Counted from the first letter of the stretch, positions 1-7,157 are shown. The stretch: DNA of 25,397 nt from JBIOUF01 sp044866695 (GCA_044866695.1 JBIOUF010000286.1:1-25397); one strand, 5' to 3'. Notes: generated by a model not told the origin, from the letters alone. Program-made: numbers and translations.

Positions 1-43
1 GCCAAGATTGACGGCTCGACGTGGGTGGGGGGCGGGGGGCCAG

Positions 44-664
44 TCAGGTGGGTTTGACCAGGCGGGCCAGGGCGTCCCAGGCGATGCGGTCGGGATCGCC
101 GCCGTGGTCGTCGTCGGGGGGGACGGGCCGAGGGACCCGCTCGGCTCGGACGACCTGGCAGGCCTGGCCGCCGAGGTCGTCCAGGACGTCGGCGGCGGTG
201 TAGAGGACGTCCGGGTCCTGAGGGCCGCCGGTGCCCTCGGTCAGGTTGGTGCTGTCGTGCGCGACGACCAGGAGGGTGCCGCCCGGCGCGAGTGCGTCCC
301 ACGCCCGGCGCACGGCCAGGCGGCGCTCCGCCGCGACGAGCTGCAGGTAGGCGAGGACGGCGAGGTCGGCCTCGGGCAGGGGGGCGGCGAGGACATCGCC
401 GACCACCCAGGCGACCCGGCCGGAGACCCCGCGCGCGTCGGCCATCCGGCGGCCCTTCCCGACCGCGACCGCGGAGAAGTCCAGCGCGGTCACCTGCCAG
501 CCGCGCTCGGCCAGCCACAGCGCGTTGCGGCCTTCGCCGCAGGCCAGGTCGAGCGCCCGGCGGGGGGCCAGGCCGGCCAGCTCGGCGGCGACGAACGCGT
601 TGGGTCCCGCCGACCAGACCAGTGGCGTCGCGGCGTACCTCTCGTCCCAGCCCCGGGCGTCCAC
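44..664 (-). CDS. class I SAM-dependent methyltransferase
   Basis: A 206-residue protein with a Rossmann-type S-adenosylmethionine fold. Motif I is visible as LDLACGEGRNALWLAERGW (about residues 38-56), followed by an acidic strand end (TALDFS). A later 'DALAPGGTLLVVAHD' segment is the usual post-motif strand. The length fits the small TehB/thiopurine-like methyltransferases, but no substrate can be deduced. The start is GTG, giving 'DARGWDERYAATPLVW', the typical N-terminus of this subfamily. I see no clear ribosome binding site. It lies 22 bases downstream of the thioredoxin gene on the same strand, so the two are probably co-transcribed and this gene may rely on readthrough. Family assignment is firm; function is unknown. 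Confidence 0.85.
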   Translation of the reverse strand: MDARGWDERYAATPLVWSAGPNAFVAAELAGLAPRRALDLACGEGRNALWLAERGWQVTALDFSAVAVGKGRRMADARGVSGRVAWVVGDVLAAPLPEADLAVLAYLQLVAAERRLAVRRAWDALAPGGTLLVVAHDSTNLTEGTGGPQDPDVLYTAADVLDDLGGQACQVVRAERVPRPVPPDDDHGGDPDRIAWDALARLVKPT

Positions 665-686
665 GTGGGCAGGATGGTGCCGGCGG

Positions 687-1058
687 TTACGAGCGGCCGG
701 CCCGCTCGGCCTCGACCGCCTCGCGGACCTCGTCCATGTCCAGCCCGCGGACGGCCGTGATCACCTGCTCCAGCGCGGGCGGGGGCAGCGCGCCGGGCTG
801 CGCGAAGACCAAGATGCCGTCCCGGAAGGCCATCAAGGTCGGGATCGAGGTGATGTTCGCCGCGCGAGCCAGGGCCTGCTCGGCCTCGGTGTCGACCTTG
901 CCGAAGACGATGTCGGAGTGGGTCTGCGACGCCTTCTCGTACGTCGGGGCGAACTGGCGGCACGGGCCGCACCAGGAGGCCCAGAAGTCCACCAGGACGA
1001 TGTCGTTGTCCGTGACGGTCTTCTCGAAGTCGGTGGCGGTCAGCGCGACAGTGCTCAT
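687..1058 (-). CDS. thioredoxin
   Basis: A 123-residue thioredoxin, a cytosolic disulfide reductase. The active-site WCGPC has cysteines at residues 30 and 33, after the conserved strand 'IVLVDFWASW'. The cis-proline loop is visible as 'ITSIPTLMAF'. The C-terminus carries a short charged tail beyond the fold. I start at the ATG giving MSTVALTATDFEKT, because that is where thioredoxin homology begins. An upstream in-frame start would add 21 residues with no family likeness. It is the first gene of a probable two-gene unit with the methyltransferase, and it is divergent from the flavodoxin-like gene. The shared 140-bp gap contains a TACAGT hexamer on the minus strand that could be a -10 element (weak). 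Confidence 0.93.
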   Translation of the reverse strand: MSTVALTATDFEKTVTDNDIVLVDFWASWCGPCRQFAPTYEKASQTHSDIVFGKVDTEAEQALARAANITSIPTLMAFRDGILVFAQPGALPPPALEQVITAVRGLDMDEVREAVEAERAGRS

Positions 1059-1198
1059 GCAGGCGAGAACGCGCGTGGCGACCGATTGATTCCGGACGCC
1101 CGGACTGTAACGCCCGGCCACCGCAACGGCACTGACTGCGGAGCGGGGGGTCGCCGCCGACCCGGACCGCGACGACCAGCGACCACGAAGGAGCCACG

Positions 1199-1915
1199 AT
1201 GCCGGACCCGAACCAGGACTTCTCCGGTCTGCGCGCCATGTACGTCAACTGCACGCTGAAGAGGTCACCGGCGCTGAGCCACACCCAGGGCCTGGTCGAC
1301 GTCAGCGCCTCGATCATGGCCAGGCACGGGGTCGAGGTCGAGGTGCTGCGCGCGGTGGACCACGACATCGCGACCGGCGTCTACCTGGACATGACCGAGC
1401 ACGGGTGGGAGTCCGACGAGTGGCCCGCGATCTACCAGCGGGTGATGGCCAGCGACATCCTGGTGATCGCCGGCCCGATCTGGCTGGGTGACAACTCCAG
1501 TGTCACCAAGCAGGTCATCGAACGGCTGTACGCCGGCTCCGCGGAGCTCAACGAGAAGGGCCAGTACGCCTACTACGGCCGGGTCGGCGGCTGCCTGGTC
1601 ACCGGCAACGAGGACGGCGTCAAGCACTGCGCGATGAACGTCCTGTACTCCCTGCAGCACATCGGGTACACCATCCCGCCCCAGGCCGACGCCGGCTGGA
1701 TCGGTGAGGCGGGGCCGGGCCCCTCCTACCTCGACCCGGGCAGCGGCGGCCCCGAGAACGACTTCACCAACCGCAACACGACCTTCATGACCTGGAACCT
1801 GATGCACGCCGCCCGGATGCTCAAGGACGCCGGCGGCATACCGGCGTACGGCAACCAGCGCAGCGAGTGGGACGCGGGCTGCCGGTTCGACTTCGAGAAC
1901 CCGGAGTACCGCTGA
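1199..1915 (+). CDS. flavodoxin-family / NAD(P)H-dependent FMN oxidoreductase-like protein
   Basis: A 238-residue protein with a flavodoxin-like fold. The N-terminal strand and phosphate-binding loop are 'MYVNCTLKRSPALSHTQGLVD'. A second FMN-contact region is 'SDILVIAGPIWLGDNSSVTKQVIERLY', and a third strand is 'YGRVGGCLVTGNEDGVKHCAMNVLYSLQHIGY'. Proteins of this kind bind FMN and reduce quinones, azo compounds or metal ions; the substrate here is unknown. The C-terminal 'NRNTTFMTWNLMHAARMLKDAGGIP' helix is typical of an actinobacterial subfamily about 200-240 residues long. The ATG start has AAGGAG at 1188-1193 with a 5-base spacer. It stands alone, divergent from thioredoxin, which hints at a redox context but proves nothing. 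Confidence 0.85.
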   Translation: MPDPNQDFSGLRAMYVNCTLKRSPALSHTQGLVDVSASIMARHGVEVEVLRAVDHDIATGVYLDMTEHGWESDEWPAIYQRVMASDILVIAGPIWLGDNSSVTKQVIERLYAGSAELNEKGQYAYYGRVGGCLVTGNEDGVKHCAMNVLYSLQHIGYTIPPQADAGWIGEAGPGPSYLDPGSGGPENDFTNRNTTFMTWNLMHAARMLKDAGGIPAYGNQRSEWDAGCRFDFENPEYR

Positions 1916-1980
1916 CCACACTGTCCTCAACCGGGCGCGCGTGCGGCCGGCGGCCGTGGCGGGTCGTCGCGGCACCTCGG

Positions 1981-1986
1981 TACCGT
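1981..1986 (+). promoter_or_regulatory. TACCGT -10 box for a leaderless sigma-factor transcript
   Basis: The hexamer TACCGT fits TANNNT and ends 6 bases before the ATG at 1993. There is no Shine-Dalgarno sequence between them, so transcription probably begins at or next to the start codon. The same arrangement occurs before hemolysin III and the isoprenyl transferase in this window. Confidence 0.5.
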
Positions 1987-1992
1987 CGCCGC

Positions 1993-2658
1993 ATGGCCGG
2001 CACCGCCGAGGACGGCGACCGCTTCGGCGAGCGCAGCCTCGTGGCCTCGCTCCGGGCCGGCGACGAAGGTGCGTTCGCGGCGCTGGTCGACGGCTGGTCG
2101 GGGTGGATGCTGCGGCTGGCACGGGAGCACGTGTCGACCGCCGGCGCCGCCGAGGAGGTCGTCCAGGAGACCTGGCTGGCCGTGCTCCGCGGCCTCGACG
2201 GCTTTCGGGGCGAGGCGTCGCTGCGCACCTGGGTGTACCGCATCCTGGTCAACCAGGCGAGGCGCGAGGGGGTCCGCGAGCGGCGCACGGTGCCGTTCGC
2301 CAGCGTCACGCCCGAGGACGAGGGTCCCACGGTCGACCCGTCGCGGTTCCGCGGTCGGCAGGACGAGTACCGCGGCGGGTGGCGGGTGTTCCCCCACGAG
2401 TGGCCCGAGCACGTGGCGATGACGCGTGAGGTGTACGAGGTGGTCCGTACGGCGCTCGTGGAGCTCCCCGCGCGCCAGCGGGTGGTGGTGACCCTCCGCG
2501 ACCTGGCCGGCCACCCAGCCGACGAGGTCTGCTCGATGCTCGGCATCACCGCCGCGAACCAGCGCGTGCTGCTGCACCGGGGCCGTGCCGTCGTCCGCGC
2601 CCATCTCGAGCGCTACCTGACCGGAGCGCCGGCGGCGGCCGGCGGGCAGGCCCGATGA
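1993..2658 (+). CDS. ECF-type RNA polymerase sigma factor
   Basis: A 221-residue group IV sigma factor. Region 2 runs over about residues 15-100, with 'AFAALVDGWSGWMLRLAREHV', 'AEEVVQETWLAVLRGLDGFRGEASLRTWVYRILVNQARR' (the core-binding and -10 recognition helices). A variable linker holds an RGRQDEYRGGW segment. Region 4 follows as 'ALVELPARQRVVVTLRDLAGHPADEVCSMLGITAANQRVLLHRGRAVVRAHLERYL', the -35-recognising helix-turn-helix. I chose the ATG at 1993 because sigma homology starts just after it and a leaderless-type -10 box precedes it; the open frame extends upstream without family likeness. Its stop overlaps the ATG of the anti-sigma gene (ATGA), so the two are translationally coupled. The stimulus is unknown. 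Confidence 0.92.
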   Translation: MAGTAEDGDRFGERSLVASLRAGDEGAFAALVDGWSGWMLRLAREHVSTAGAAEEVVQETWLAVLRGLDGFRGEASLRTWVYRILVNQARREGVRERRTVPFASVTPEDEGPTVDPSRFRGRQDEYRGGWRVFPHEWPEHVAMTREVYEVVRTALVELPARQRVVVTLRDLAGHPADEVCSMLGITAANQRVLLHRGRAVVRAHLERYLTGAPAAAGGQAR

Positions 2659-2909
2659 CCTGCCGGGAGCTCGTCGAGCTGGTCACGGCATACCTCGAGG
2701 GCGTGCTGTCGAAGGCCGAGCAGGCCGCGTTCGAGGAGCACCTGGCGCTGTGCAAGGGCTGCGAGGACTACGTGGCGCAGCTCCGGCAGACCATCGCCCT
2801 CGTCGGCCAGCTGGGAGAGGAGTCCCTCTCAGAAGCCGCGCGACGGCGGTTGCTGGCCGCCTTCTCCGACTGGCGGTCGGGCACTAGCCCTGGGGGCGGA
2901 GTGCCGTGA
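2655..2909 (+). CDS. small zinc-finger anti-sigma factor (ZAS type)
   Basis: An 84-residue protein with the zinc-binding anti-sigma motif HxxxCxxC at 'EEHLALCKGCEDYV', plus an early cysteine (MTCRELVELV) that usually supplies the fourth zinc ligand. In this family the zinc-bound N-terminal helices sequester sigma regions 2 and 4, and thiol oxidation or another signal releases sigma. There is no membrane segment: the chain ends about 30 residues after the zinc finger, so it should act in the cytosol. It overlaps the sigma gene by 4 bases, as cognate pairs commonly do. Its 3' end overlaps the convergent methyltransferase gene by 26 bases, which is unusual and makes antisense interference possible. 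Confidence 0.88.
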   Translation: MTCRELVELVTAYLEGVLSKAEQAAFEEHLALCKGCEDYVAQLRQTIALVGQLGEESLSEAARRRLLAAFSDWRSGTSPGGGVP

Positions 2910-3783
2910 CCAGCCAGGCGGCGCAGCCCATGGCGACCCCGTCGGCGGTCTGGTGCTCGGCCAGCAGCCGTCGCAGCCGCTCCAGCGACGTCTCACGCGC
3001 CGTGGGCGACAGGTCGCGGACCATCCAGCCGAGCAGGTCTGCCAGGATCGGGAAACCCTCGTCGGCGTCGCGGCCGAAGTACATGGCCGCGTCCAGCGGA
3101 CGGAGCCGGACCTGCTCGAACCCGGCGGCGGTCAGGATCGCCGTCGTACCCTCCGGGTCCGCGTGCCGGAACGGGTTCGGCGCGTCCGGCGGCGGCTGCG
3201 GAGCTGGAGCGTCGGGCCGCAACGCCTGGGCCAGCGAGCCGATCCACTCGTTCTCGGCCGGGCTGCGCCAGGACACCAGCGCGAGCCGGCCGCCCGGGCG
3301 GAGCGCGCGGGCGAGGTTGGTGAAGCCGGCCACCTGGTCGGCGAAGAAGGTGGCCCCGGTGCGGCTCACGACCACGTCGAAGGCCGCGTCGTCGAACGGG
3401 TAGATCTGACCGTCGCCCTGCACGTACGCCGCGTTGCCCAGGCCCTCCCGTTCCGCGGTGGCCCGTGCGACGCGGAGCATCGGCTGGGACAGGTCGATGC
3501 CGAGCGCGCTGCCCTGGGTCGCCGCTCTCGCGGCGTCGCGAGCGCACTGCCCGGTGCCGCAGCCGACGTCGAGGACCCGGTCGGCGGGCCGGACCGCGGC
3601 GGCAGCCATGAGCGGCGCATGGAGGTTGCGAACCCCGGCGTCGTAGAACTGCGGATGCGCCGCCCAGCTGTCCCCTTCCTCGCCGTTCCACGCGGCGAGC
3701 TGGTCACGGTTGCCGGGTGCGACCGGCACGTCGGCGCCTCCCGGCCGGTCGCCACGGGGCTGCCAGTGATCGGTGGTCGTCAT
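2884..3783 (-). CDS. class I SAM-dependent methyltransferase (UbiE/Methyltransf_11/25 type)
   Basis: A 299-residue methyltransferase. The SAM-binding core has motif I 'VLDVGCGTGQCARDAAR', the acidic residue after strand 2 in 'ALGIDLSQPMLRVAR', motif II around 'FDDAAFDVVVSRTGATFFADQ' and post-II 'ALRPGGRLALVSWRSPAENEWIGSL'. The C-terminal third ('PILADLLGWMVRDLSPTARETSLERLRRLLAEH') is a helical cap typical of actinobacterial small-molecule methyltransferases. The start codon ATG has a G-rich stretch (GGGGGA) a few bases upstream. It is divergent from a PadR repressor across a 60-bp gap with an inverted repeat, so PadR control is plausible. The substrate is unknown. Confidence 0.88.
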   Translation of the reverse strand: MTTTDHWQPRGDRPGGADVPVAPGNRDQLAAWNGEEGDSWAAHPQFYDAGVRNLHAPLMAAAAVRPADRVLDVGCGTGQCARDAARAATQGSALGIDLSQPMLRVARATAEREGLGNAAYVQGDGQIYPFDDAAFDVVVSRTGATFFADQVAGFTNLARALRPGGRLALVSWRSPAENEWIGSLAQALRPDAPAPQPPPDAPNPFRHADPEGTTAILTAAGFEQVRLRPLDAAMYFGRDADEGFPILADLLGWMVRDLSPTARETSLERLRRLLAEHQTADGVAMGCAAWLVTALRPQG

Positions 3784-3799
3784 AGCGTCCCCCGTCAGA

Positions 3800-3816
3800 T
3801 AGTCTCATGTGGACTA
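3800..3816. promoter_or_regulatory. inverted repeat, candidate PadR operator
   Basis: TAGTC-N7-GACTA lies in the 60-bp gap between the methyltransferase and padR starts, centred on 3808. PadR proteins usually bind dyad sites in their own divergent promoters. The arms are only 5 bp, so this is a candidate based mainly on location. Confidence 0.4.
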
Positions 3817-3843
3817 CTCAGGAATACTCCTAAGGAGACCATT

Positions 3844-4503
3844 GTGTCAAGGCTGGAGCGGCCCCCTGCGCTGACCACGACCTCGTTCGCCATCCTCGGG
3901 CTGCTGGCGATCCAGCCCTGGACGACGTACGAGCTCGCCGTCCAGATGGAACGGACCCTCTCCCGCAGCTGGCCTCGGGCCCGGAGCCGGCTGTACGAGG
4001 AGCCGAAGAAGCTGGTGGCGCACGGGCTGGCGGAGGCGACGAAGGAGTCCGTCGGGCGACGGCCGCGGACGGTGTACGCGATCACCGACGAGGGCCGCCG
4101 CGCGCTGGGCGAGTGGCTGCGGTCGCCCGGGGAGGGGCCCAGCCTGGAGTTCGAGCAGCACCTGAAGCTCTTCTTCGCCGACTTCGGCAGCCGCGACGAC
4201 GCCCTGGCCACGCTCGCGGCGTCCCGAGCCTGGGCGGCCGAGCAGATGGCGGTGTTCGAGCGGTCCGCGCGCGACTATCTCGACAGGCGCGGCCCGTTCC
4301 CCCGGCGGCTCGCGGTCACCTCACCCGGGGCCCGGTTCCTGGTCGACTTCTACGACCTCGTCGACCGCTGGGCAACGTGGGCCGCGGACGTCGTCAGGCA
4401 GTGGCCCGAGGACCCGAGCCAGGCCGAGCCGAGCCTCGAGGTCGCCGAGTACATCCTCGGGCTGGCCGAGCAACGGGCTCGCCGAGCGGGGCCGGGTAGC
4501 TGA
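3844..4503 (+). CDS. PadR-family transcriptional regulator
   Basis: A 219-residue regulator. The N-terminal winged helix is 'TTTSFAILGLLAIQPWTTYELAVQMERTLSRSWPRARSRLYEEPKKLVAHGLAEATKESVGRRPRTVYAITDEGRRALGEWL', which contains the PadR hallmarks (SRLYEEPKKL recognition region, wing RPRTVYAITDEG). The C-terminal domain of about 110 residues is helical ('AWAAEQMAVFERSARDYL', 'FYDLVDRWATWAADVV') and should mediate dimerisation and effector binding. I use the GTG at 3844 because AAGGAG at 3832-3837 sits 6 bases upstream and family homology begins immediately; the open frame continues upstream but is antisense to the methyltransferase gene. It probably represses itself and the divergent methyltransferase. 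The ligand is unknown. Confidence 0.9.
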   Translation: MSRLERPPALTTTSFAILGLLAIQPWTTYELAVQMERTLSRSWPRARSRLYEEPKKLVAHGLAEATKESVGRRPRTVYAITDEGRRALGEWLRSPGEGPSLEFEQHLKLFFADFGSRDDALATLAASRAWAAEQMAVFERSARDYLDRRGPFPRRLAVTSPGARFLVDFYDLVDRWATWAADVVRQWPEDPSQAEPSLEVAEYILGLAEQRARRAGPGS

Positions 4504-4524
4504 AGGCGACGGCCGAGCCTGAGG

Positions 4525-4547
4525 CCGCCGGCCGGCCCGGCCGACGG
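4525..4547 (+). terminator. GC-rich hairpin after padR
   Basis: Inverted arms CCGCCGGCCGG and CCGGCCGACGG (one mismatch, very short loop) begin 22 bases after the padR stop. There is no T-run, as is common in high-GC actinobacteria. Confidence 0.4.
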
Positions 4548-4661
4548 TCACCGAGCGGGGCGCGCCAGGGAGCGGCGGACTGGCGGGACGTGGAGTCCTC
4601 CCAAGGCCGCCCGCGCCTGCGTCGCCCGGCGCGAGGACCGTCCACGAGAGGAGCACATGGG

Positions 4662-4727
4662 GTGGTCGGCCGTCTGGCCAGCGCCACGTCGCCGTACCTG
4701 CTGCAGGACGCCGGCAACCCCGTGGAC
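4662..4727 (+). pseudogene. orphan 5' fragment of a yyaL-like (DUF255 thioredoxin) gene
   Basis: Reading from the GTG at 4662 gives VVGRLASATSPYLLQDAGNPVD, which aligns without gaps to the first 22 residues of the full-length gene at 9231 (MANRLADATSPYLLQHAENPVD): 16 of 22 residues and 46 of 66 bases match. AGAGGAG at 4647-4653 lies 8 bases upstream of the GTG, so the translation start signals of the old gene also survive. After GAC at 4725-4727 homology stops abruptly: the full-length gene continues with tryptophan codons, whereas this copy runs into the fic1 promoter. Because the two copies differ at 30% of bases, this is not a recent duplication. It is either the displaced native 5' end or a relic of a second gene copy. 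Confidence 0.7.
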
Positions 4728-4751
4728 GTGTGTCACTCGGGTGCCTCCGCA

Positions 4752-4774
4752 ACGTGTCGGGTCTGCTGACACGT
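4752..4774. promoter_or_regulatory. palindrome 1 upstream of fic1
   Basis: ACGTGTC-N9-GACACGT, a perfect 7-bp dyad centred at 4763, lies 69 bases upstream of the fic1 start. It shares the ACGTGT half-site with the second dyad, whose centre is 35 bp further on. The CTGACA at 4766-4771 could double as a -35 element. Confidence 0.6.
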
Positions 4775-4781
4775 CCCGATA

Positions 4782-4814
4782 ACGTGTTAGGTCTATCGGA
4801 AATTCCTAACACGT
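4782..4814. promoter_or_regulatory. palindrome 2 upstream of fic1
   Basis: ACGTGTTAGG-N13-CCTAACACGT is a perfect 10-bp dyad centred at 4798, ending 28 bases before the fic1 start. With palindrome 1 it gives four ACGTGT half-sites in 63 bp. This is the layout of a repressor operator, and the winged-helix C-terminus of Fic1 is the obvious candidate binder. A role as an RNA hairpin in the leader cannot be excluded. Confidence 0.65.
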
Positions 4815-4842
4815 AGAGTGGATGTGTCGAAGGAGCTTACAC

Positions 4843-5925
4843 GTGGCCTGGAGCCCAGAAGTCCCCTTCAACGATCTGCCACCGCTGCCGCCGGTCGGCC
4901 TCGACCTCGAGCCCAAGCCCGTGCTCAAGGCCACCGTCGAAGCCCGCACTGCGCTGGCGACACTCGCCCAAGCCGGGCAGCTGCTGCCGAACCCCAACAT
5001 CCTGATCCACGCCGTCCCGCTGCTCGAGGCGCAGGCCAGCTCCGAGATCGAGAACATCGTGACCACGGCCGATGAGCTGTTCAAGCACGTCGACTCGGGC
5101 GGGGGAGACCACGCCACCAAGGAGGCACTGCGCTACCGGAGCGCTCTGTTCGCCGGGGTCGAGTCGATCAGGAAGCGGCCGCTCACCGCGGCGACCGCTG
5201 CCCGGATCTGCTCCGAACTGCAGGGTCGGGACATGGCGGTTCGCACAGTGCCTGGCACGCGGATTGCGAACCCGACCACACGGCAGGTTGTGTATGCCCC
5301 GCCCGAGGGGGCCGACCTCATTCGCGAGAAGCTCTCGGCCTGGGAGCGCTTCGTCCACGCTGAGGACGATCTCGACCCGCTGGTGCGTATGGCAGTGGCC
5401 CACTACCAGTTCGAGGCGATCCACCCGTTCCATGATGGCAACGGACGCACCGGCCGCGTCATCAACATCGTGATGTTGATTCAGGCGGGTCTTCTCCGCG
5501 ATCCGATCCTCTATCTCTCACGCGCGATCATCGCCCGCAAGAACGACTACTACCGACTCCTGCGAGCCGTCACAGTCGATGGCGCCTGGATCGAATGGGT
5601 CCTCTACATGCTCGCCGTGGTCCGCGAGTCCGCAACGTCGACCACGCGCAAGATCGCGGCCATTCGTTGGTGTCAGGAGGACATTGCCGAGCGAGCTCGC
5701 GCTGCCACCCCGGGTGGGCGGGACGCACAGTTCTTGGCCGCCCTGTTCGAACAGCCTTACTGCCGCATCAACACTGTCGCCAACCAATGCGACGTCTCTC
5801 GTCAGACCGCGTCGTCGTGGCTGCACGCCCTGGTGGAGGCAGGTCTCCTCCGCGATGTCAAGGTTGGCAGGGAGCTCCTCTTCGTCAACCATGAGCTCCT
5901 CGACGTGTTGACGCGCACTGAGTGA
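4843..5925 (+). CDS. Fic-family protein with C-terminal winged helix (class II AMPylator)
   Basis: A 360-residue Fic protein. An N-terminal 'WSPEVPFNDLPPLPP' box typical of the SoFic-like group precedes the inhibitory helix motif S/TxxxE(G/N), seen as SSEIEN at residues 66-71. The catalytic motif HPFHDGNGRTGR lies at 194-205 with all core residues present (His194 as base, GNGR for phosphates). Such enzymes transfer AMP from ATP to protein hydroxyls and are held inactive by the inhibitory glutamate. Residues about 285-355 ('INTVANQCDVSRQTASSWLHALVEAGLL') form a helix-turn-helix domain. I start at GTG 4843, since AAGGAG is at 4830-4835 with a 7-base gap; the ATG at 4822 would place that site inside the gene. 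No antitoxin gene is adjacent. It probably autoregulates through the two upstream palindromes. Confidence 0.92.
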   Translation: MAWSPEVPFNDLPPLPPVGLDLEPKPVLKATVEARTALATLAQAGQLLPNPNILIHAVPLLEAQASSEIENIVTTADELFKHVDSGGGDHATKEALRYRSALFAGVESIRKRPLTAATAARICSELQGRDMAVRTVPGTRIANPTTRQVVYAPPEGADLIREKLSAWERFVHAEDDLDPLVRMAVAHYQFEAIHPFHDGNGRTGRVINIVMLIQAGLLRDPILYLSRAIIARKNDYYRLLRAVTVDGAWIEWVLYMLAVVRESATSTTRKIAAIRWCQEDIAERARAATPGGRDAQFLAALFEQPYCRINTVANQCDVSRQTASSWLHALVEAGLLRDVKVGRELLFVNHELLDVLTRTE

Positions 5926-5940
5926 GGTAAGTGGACCGAG

Positions 5941-5974
5941 CGAAGGTCGGCATCAGGGCCGCCCCCGACCTTCG
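5941..5974 (+). terminator. intrinsic-type terminator of fic1
   Basis: Perfect 10-bp arms CGAAGGTCGG (5941-5950) and CCGACCTTCG (5965-5974) with a 14-base loop, starting 16 bases after the fic1 stop and followed by a C/T-rich tract. It lies just before the first 83-bp repeat. Confidence 0.7.
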
Positions 5975-5986
5975 TCCTTCCTTGGT

Positions 5987-6069
5987 TGGACGGGTGGGCC
6001 CTTCGAGGCTCGTCGCTGCGCTCCTTGCACCTCAGGAACCAGCGGGGCCCCGAGAACCCGCTTCGTGTA
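5987..6069. repeat. 83-bp direct repeat, left copy
   Basis: Identical over all 83 bases to 9100-9182 and in the same orientation. It includes the palindrome CGGGGCCCCG at 6043-6052. Its right edge is exactly where the helicase reading frame loses family likeness. On general recall it resembles a dispersed intergenic repeat of Nocardioidaceae genomes ('GAGGTGCAAGGAGCGCAGCG' on the minus strand), but I cannot search for that here. Confidence 0.9.
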
Positions 6070-7070
6070 CGGGTGCGCGCTTGGTGAGCGCTGCCGCGAG
6101 GACTGGAACCTCGACGTCGTGGTAGTCGTGCACCTCGGCAGTCTGCTTGCCCGGAAGGGCTCGAAGGACCCGGCCGGCGTACTGGACGAGGCGTCCCTTG
6201 AACGAGATCGGCCCGGCCAGGAAGAGCGTGTCCAGGGCGGGACAGTCGAAGCCCTCCCCGACGAAGTGGCCAGTGGCAACGACGAGCAACGGTGGGCCGT
6301 CATCGGTGGGGACCAGCCGTTCGGTCGCCGCGGCGCGTTGCTTGGCGCCCATCCCACCCTTGAGAACTACTGGGTCCAGCCCCTGCGCGGTGAGCGCTGC
6401 TGCGAGGTGGTCGACGTGGCCGGTGCGCTGGGCCAGGACAAGGCAGTGTCATCCGCGCTCCAGAGCGTCGACGACATCGGCGAGAATCTGCTCGTTGCGC
6501 GCCACGTCCCTGCGCGTGCCGTGTGGACGCCCGCGATCGCGCCCGGGATGGAGAAGTCGACCGGTTCCGGCAGCTGGAATGACGTGAGGTGAACGACGAG
6601 TACGGGGCGTGGCCGCTCGGCGTTGGCGTTGGCACCTTCGAGGGTGTCGGGGTCGGCGTGCGTGAAGGTGGGGTCTGATCGCCGGCGAGCATCGGATAGA
6701 GGCCGATGTGGACGTCGCCCGTCAGATGCGCGGCCAGTACCTGGGGGGTCAGTGGGAGGTGCCGCACCTCCGAGGCTGGGCGGCCCTTGCGCCATCCGCC
6801 CACGACGACGGGCATCCACCCCGACTTGTTCGTGCGGGCGTTCTCCCAGCGTACGGCGTAGACGTCACGTCGTGCGCCGAACAACGCGGCATAGAACTCG
6901 ACCTTGGCCCGCGAGGAGGAACGCCCGTCCACCGGACCCGGTGCCTTGTCGAACCACGCTGCCTGGGTGCCACGAGCTGGAGCCGCCTCCGCGTCAGTCA
7001 GCTTGAGGAGCTTACGCAGGCGGGCGTTCTCGGTCCGCAGACTTTCCAGCTCGGCTTGCAGATCGCTCAC
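6070..7070 (-). pseudogene. broken TOTE conflict-system primase/helicase gene
   Basis: Starting from a GTG at 7070 the chain opens with a coiled segment ('MSDLQAELESLRTENARLRKLL') followed by 'KVEFYAALFGARRDVYAVRWENARTNKSGWMPVV', 'LPLTPQVLAAHLTGDVHIGLYPMLAGD', the N-terminus of actinobacterial TOTE-type archaeo-eukaryotic primase/helicase proteins. At about 6676 the primase catalytic part and helicase domain 1 are missing, and a helicase C-terminal part follows ('FQLPEPVDFSIPGAIAG', 'LLVVATGHFVGEGFDCPALDTLFLAGPISFKGRLVQYAGRVLRALPGK', with motif VI QYAGRVLR). That part has a frameshift near 6505-6525 and an in-frame TGA at 6450-6452. It is cut off at 6069 by the 83-bp repeat. Four separate lesions make it non-functional as a whole; a short N-terminal peptide could still be made. 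Confidence 0.82.
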
Positions 7071-7157
7071 GGCGTCAATCCTGCCGGTCGAGGTACTGAA
7101 GCAACCTACTGAAACGCCGTTGTTGCAGTAGCTCGGCGCAGGCCGGGGCCTCGTGCA

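Noticed and set aside
1..43. 3' end of a gene entering from the left edge
   Set aside because: Too short and G-rich to judge; no recognisable peptide in any frame.
4822..4842. Earlier ATG start for fic1
   Set aside because: It would put the AAGGAG ribosome site inside the gene and adds residues before the conserved WSPEVPFNDLP start.
4843..5925. Classic fic toxin-antitoxin pair with a separate antitoxin gene
   Set aside because: No small gene with an inhibitory helix lies next to either fic gene; both carry the inhibitory motif internally.
5987..6069. tRNA gene or tRNA 3' end as attachment site in the 83-bp repeat
   Set aside because: A TTCGA string is present but no cloverleaf arms or anticodon stem can be formed around it.
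6065..6592. 175-codon plus-strand gene
   Set aside because: It is the complement of the helicase relic, whose minus-strand translation has clear helicase motifs.
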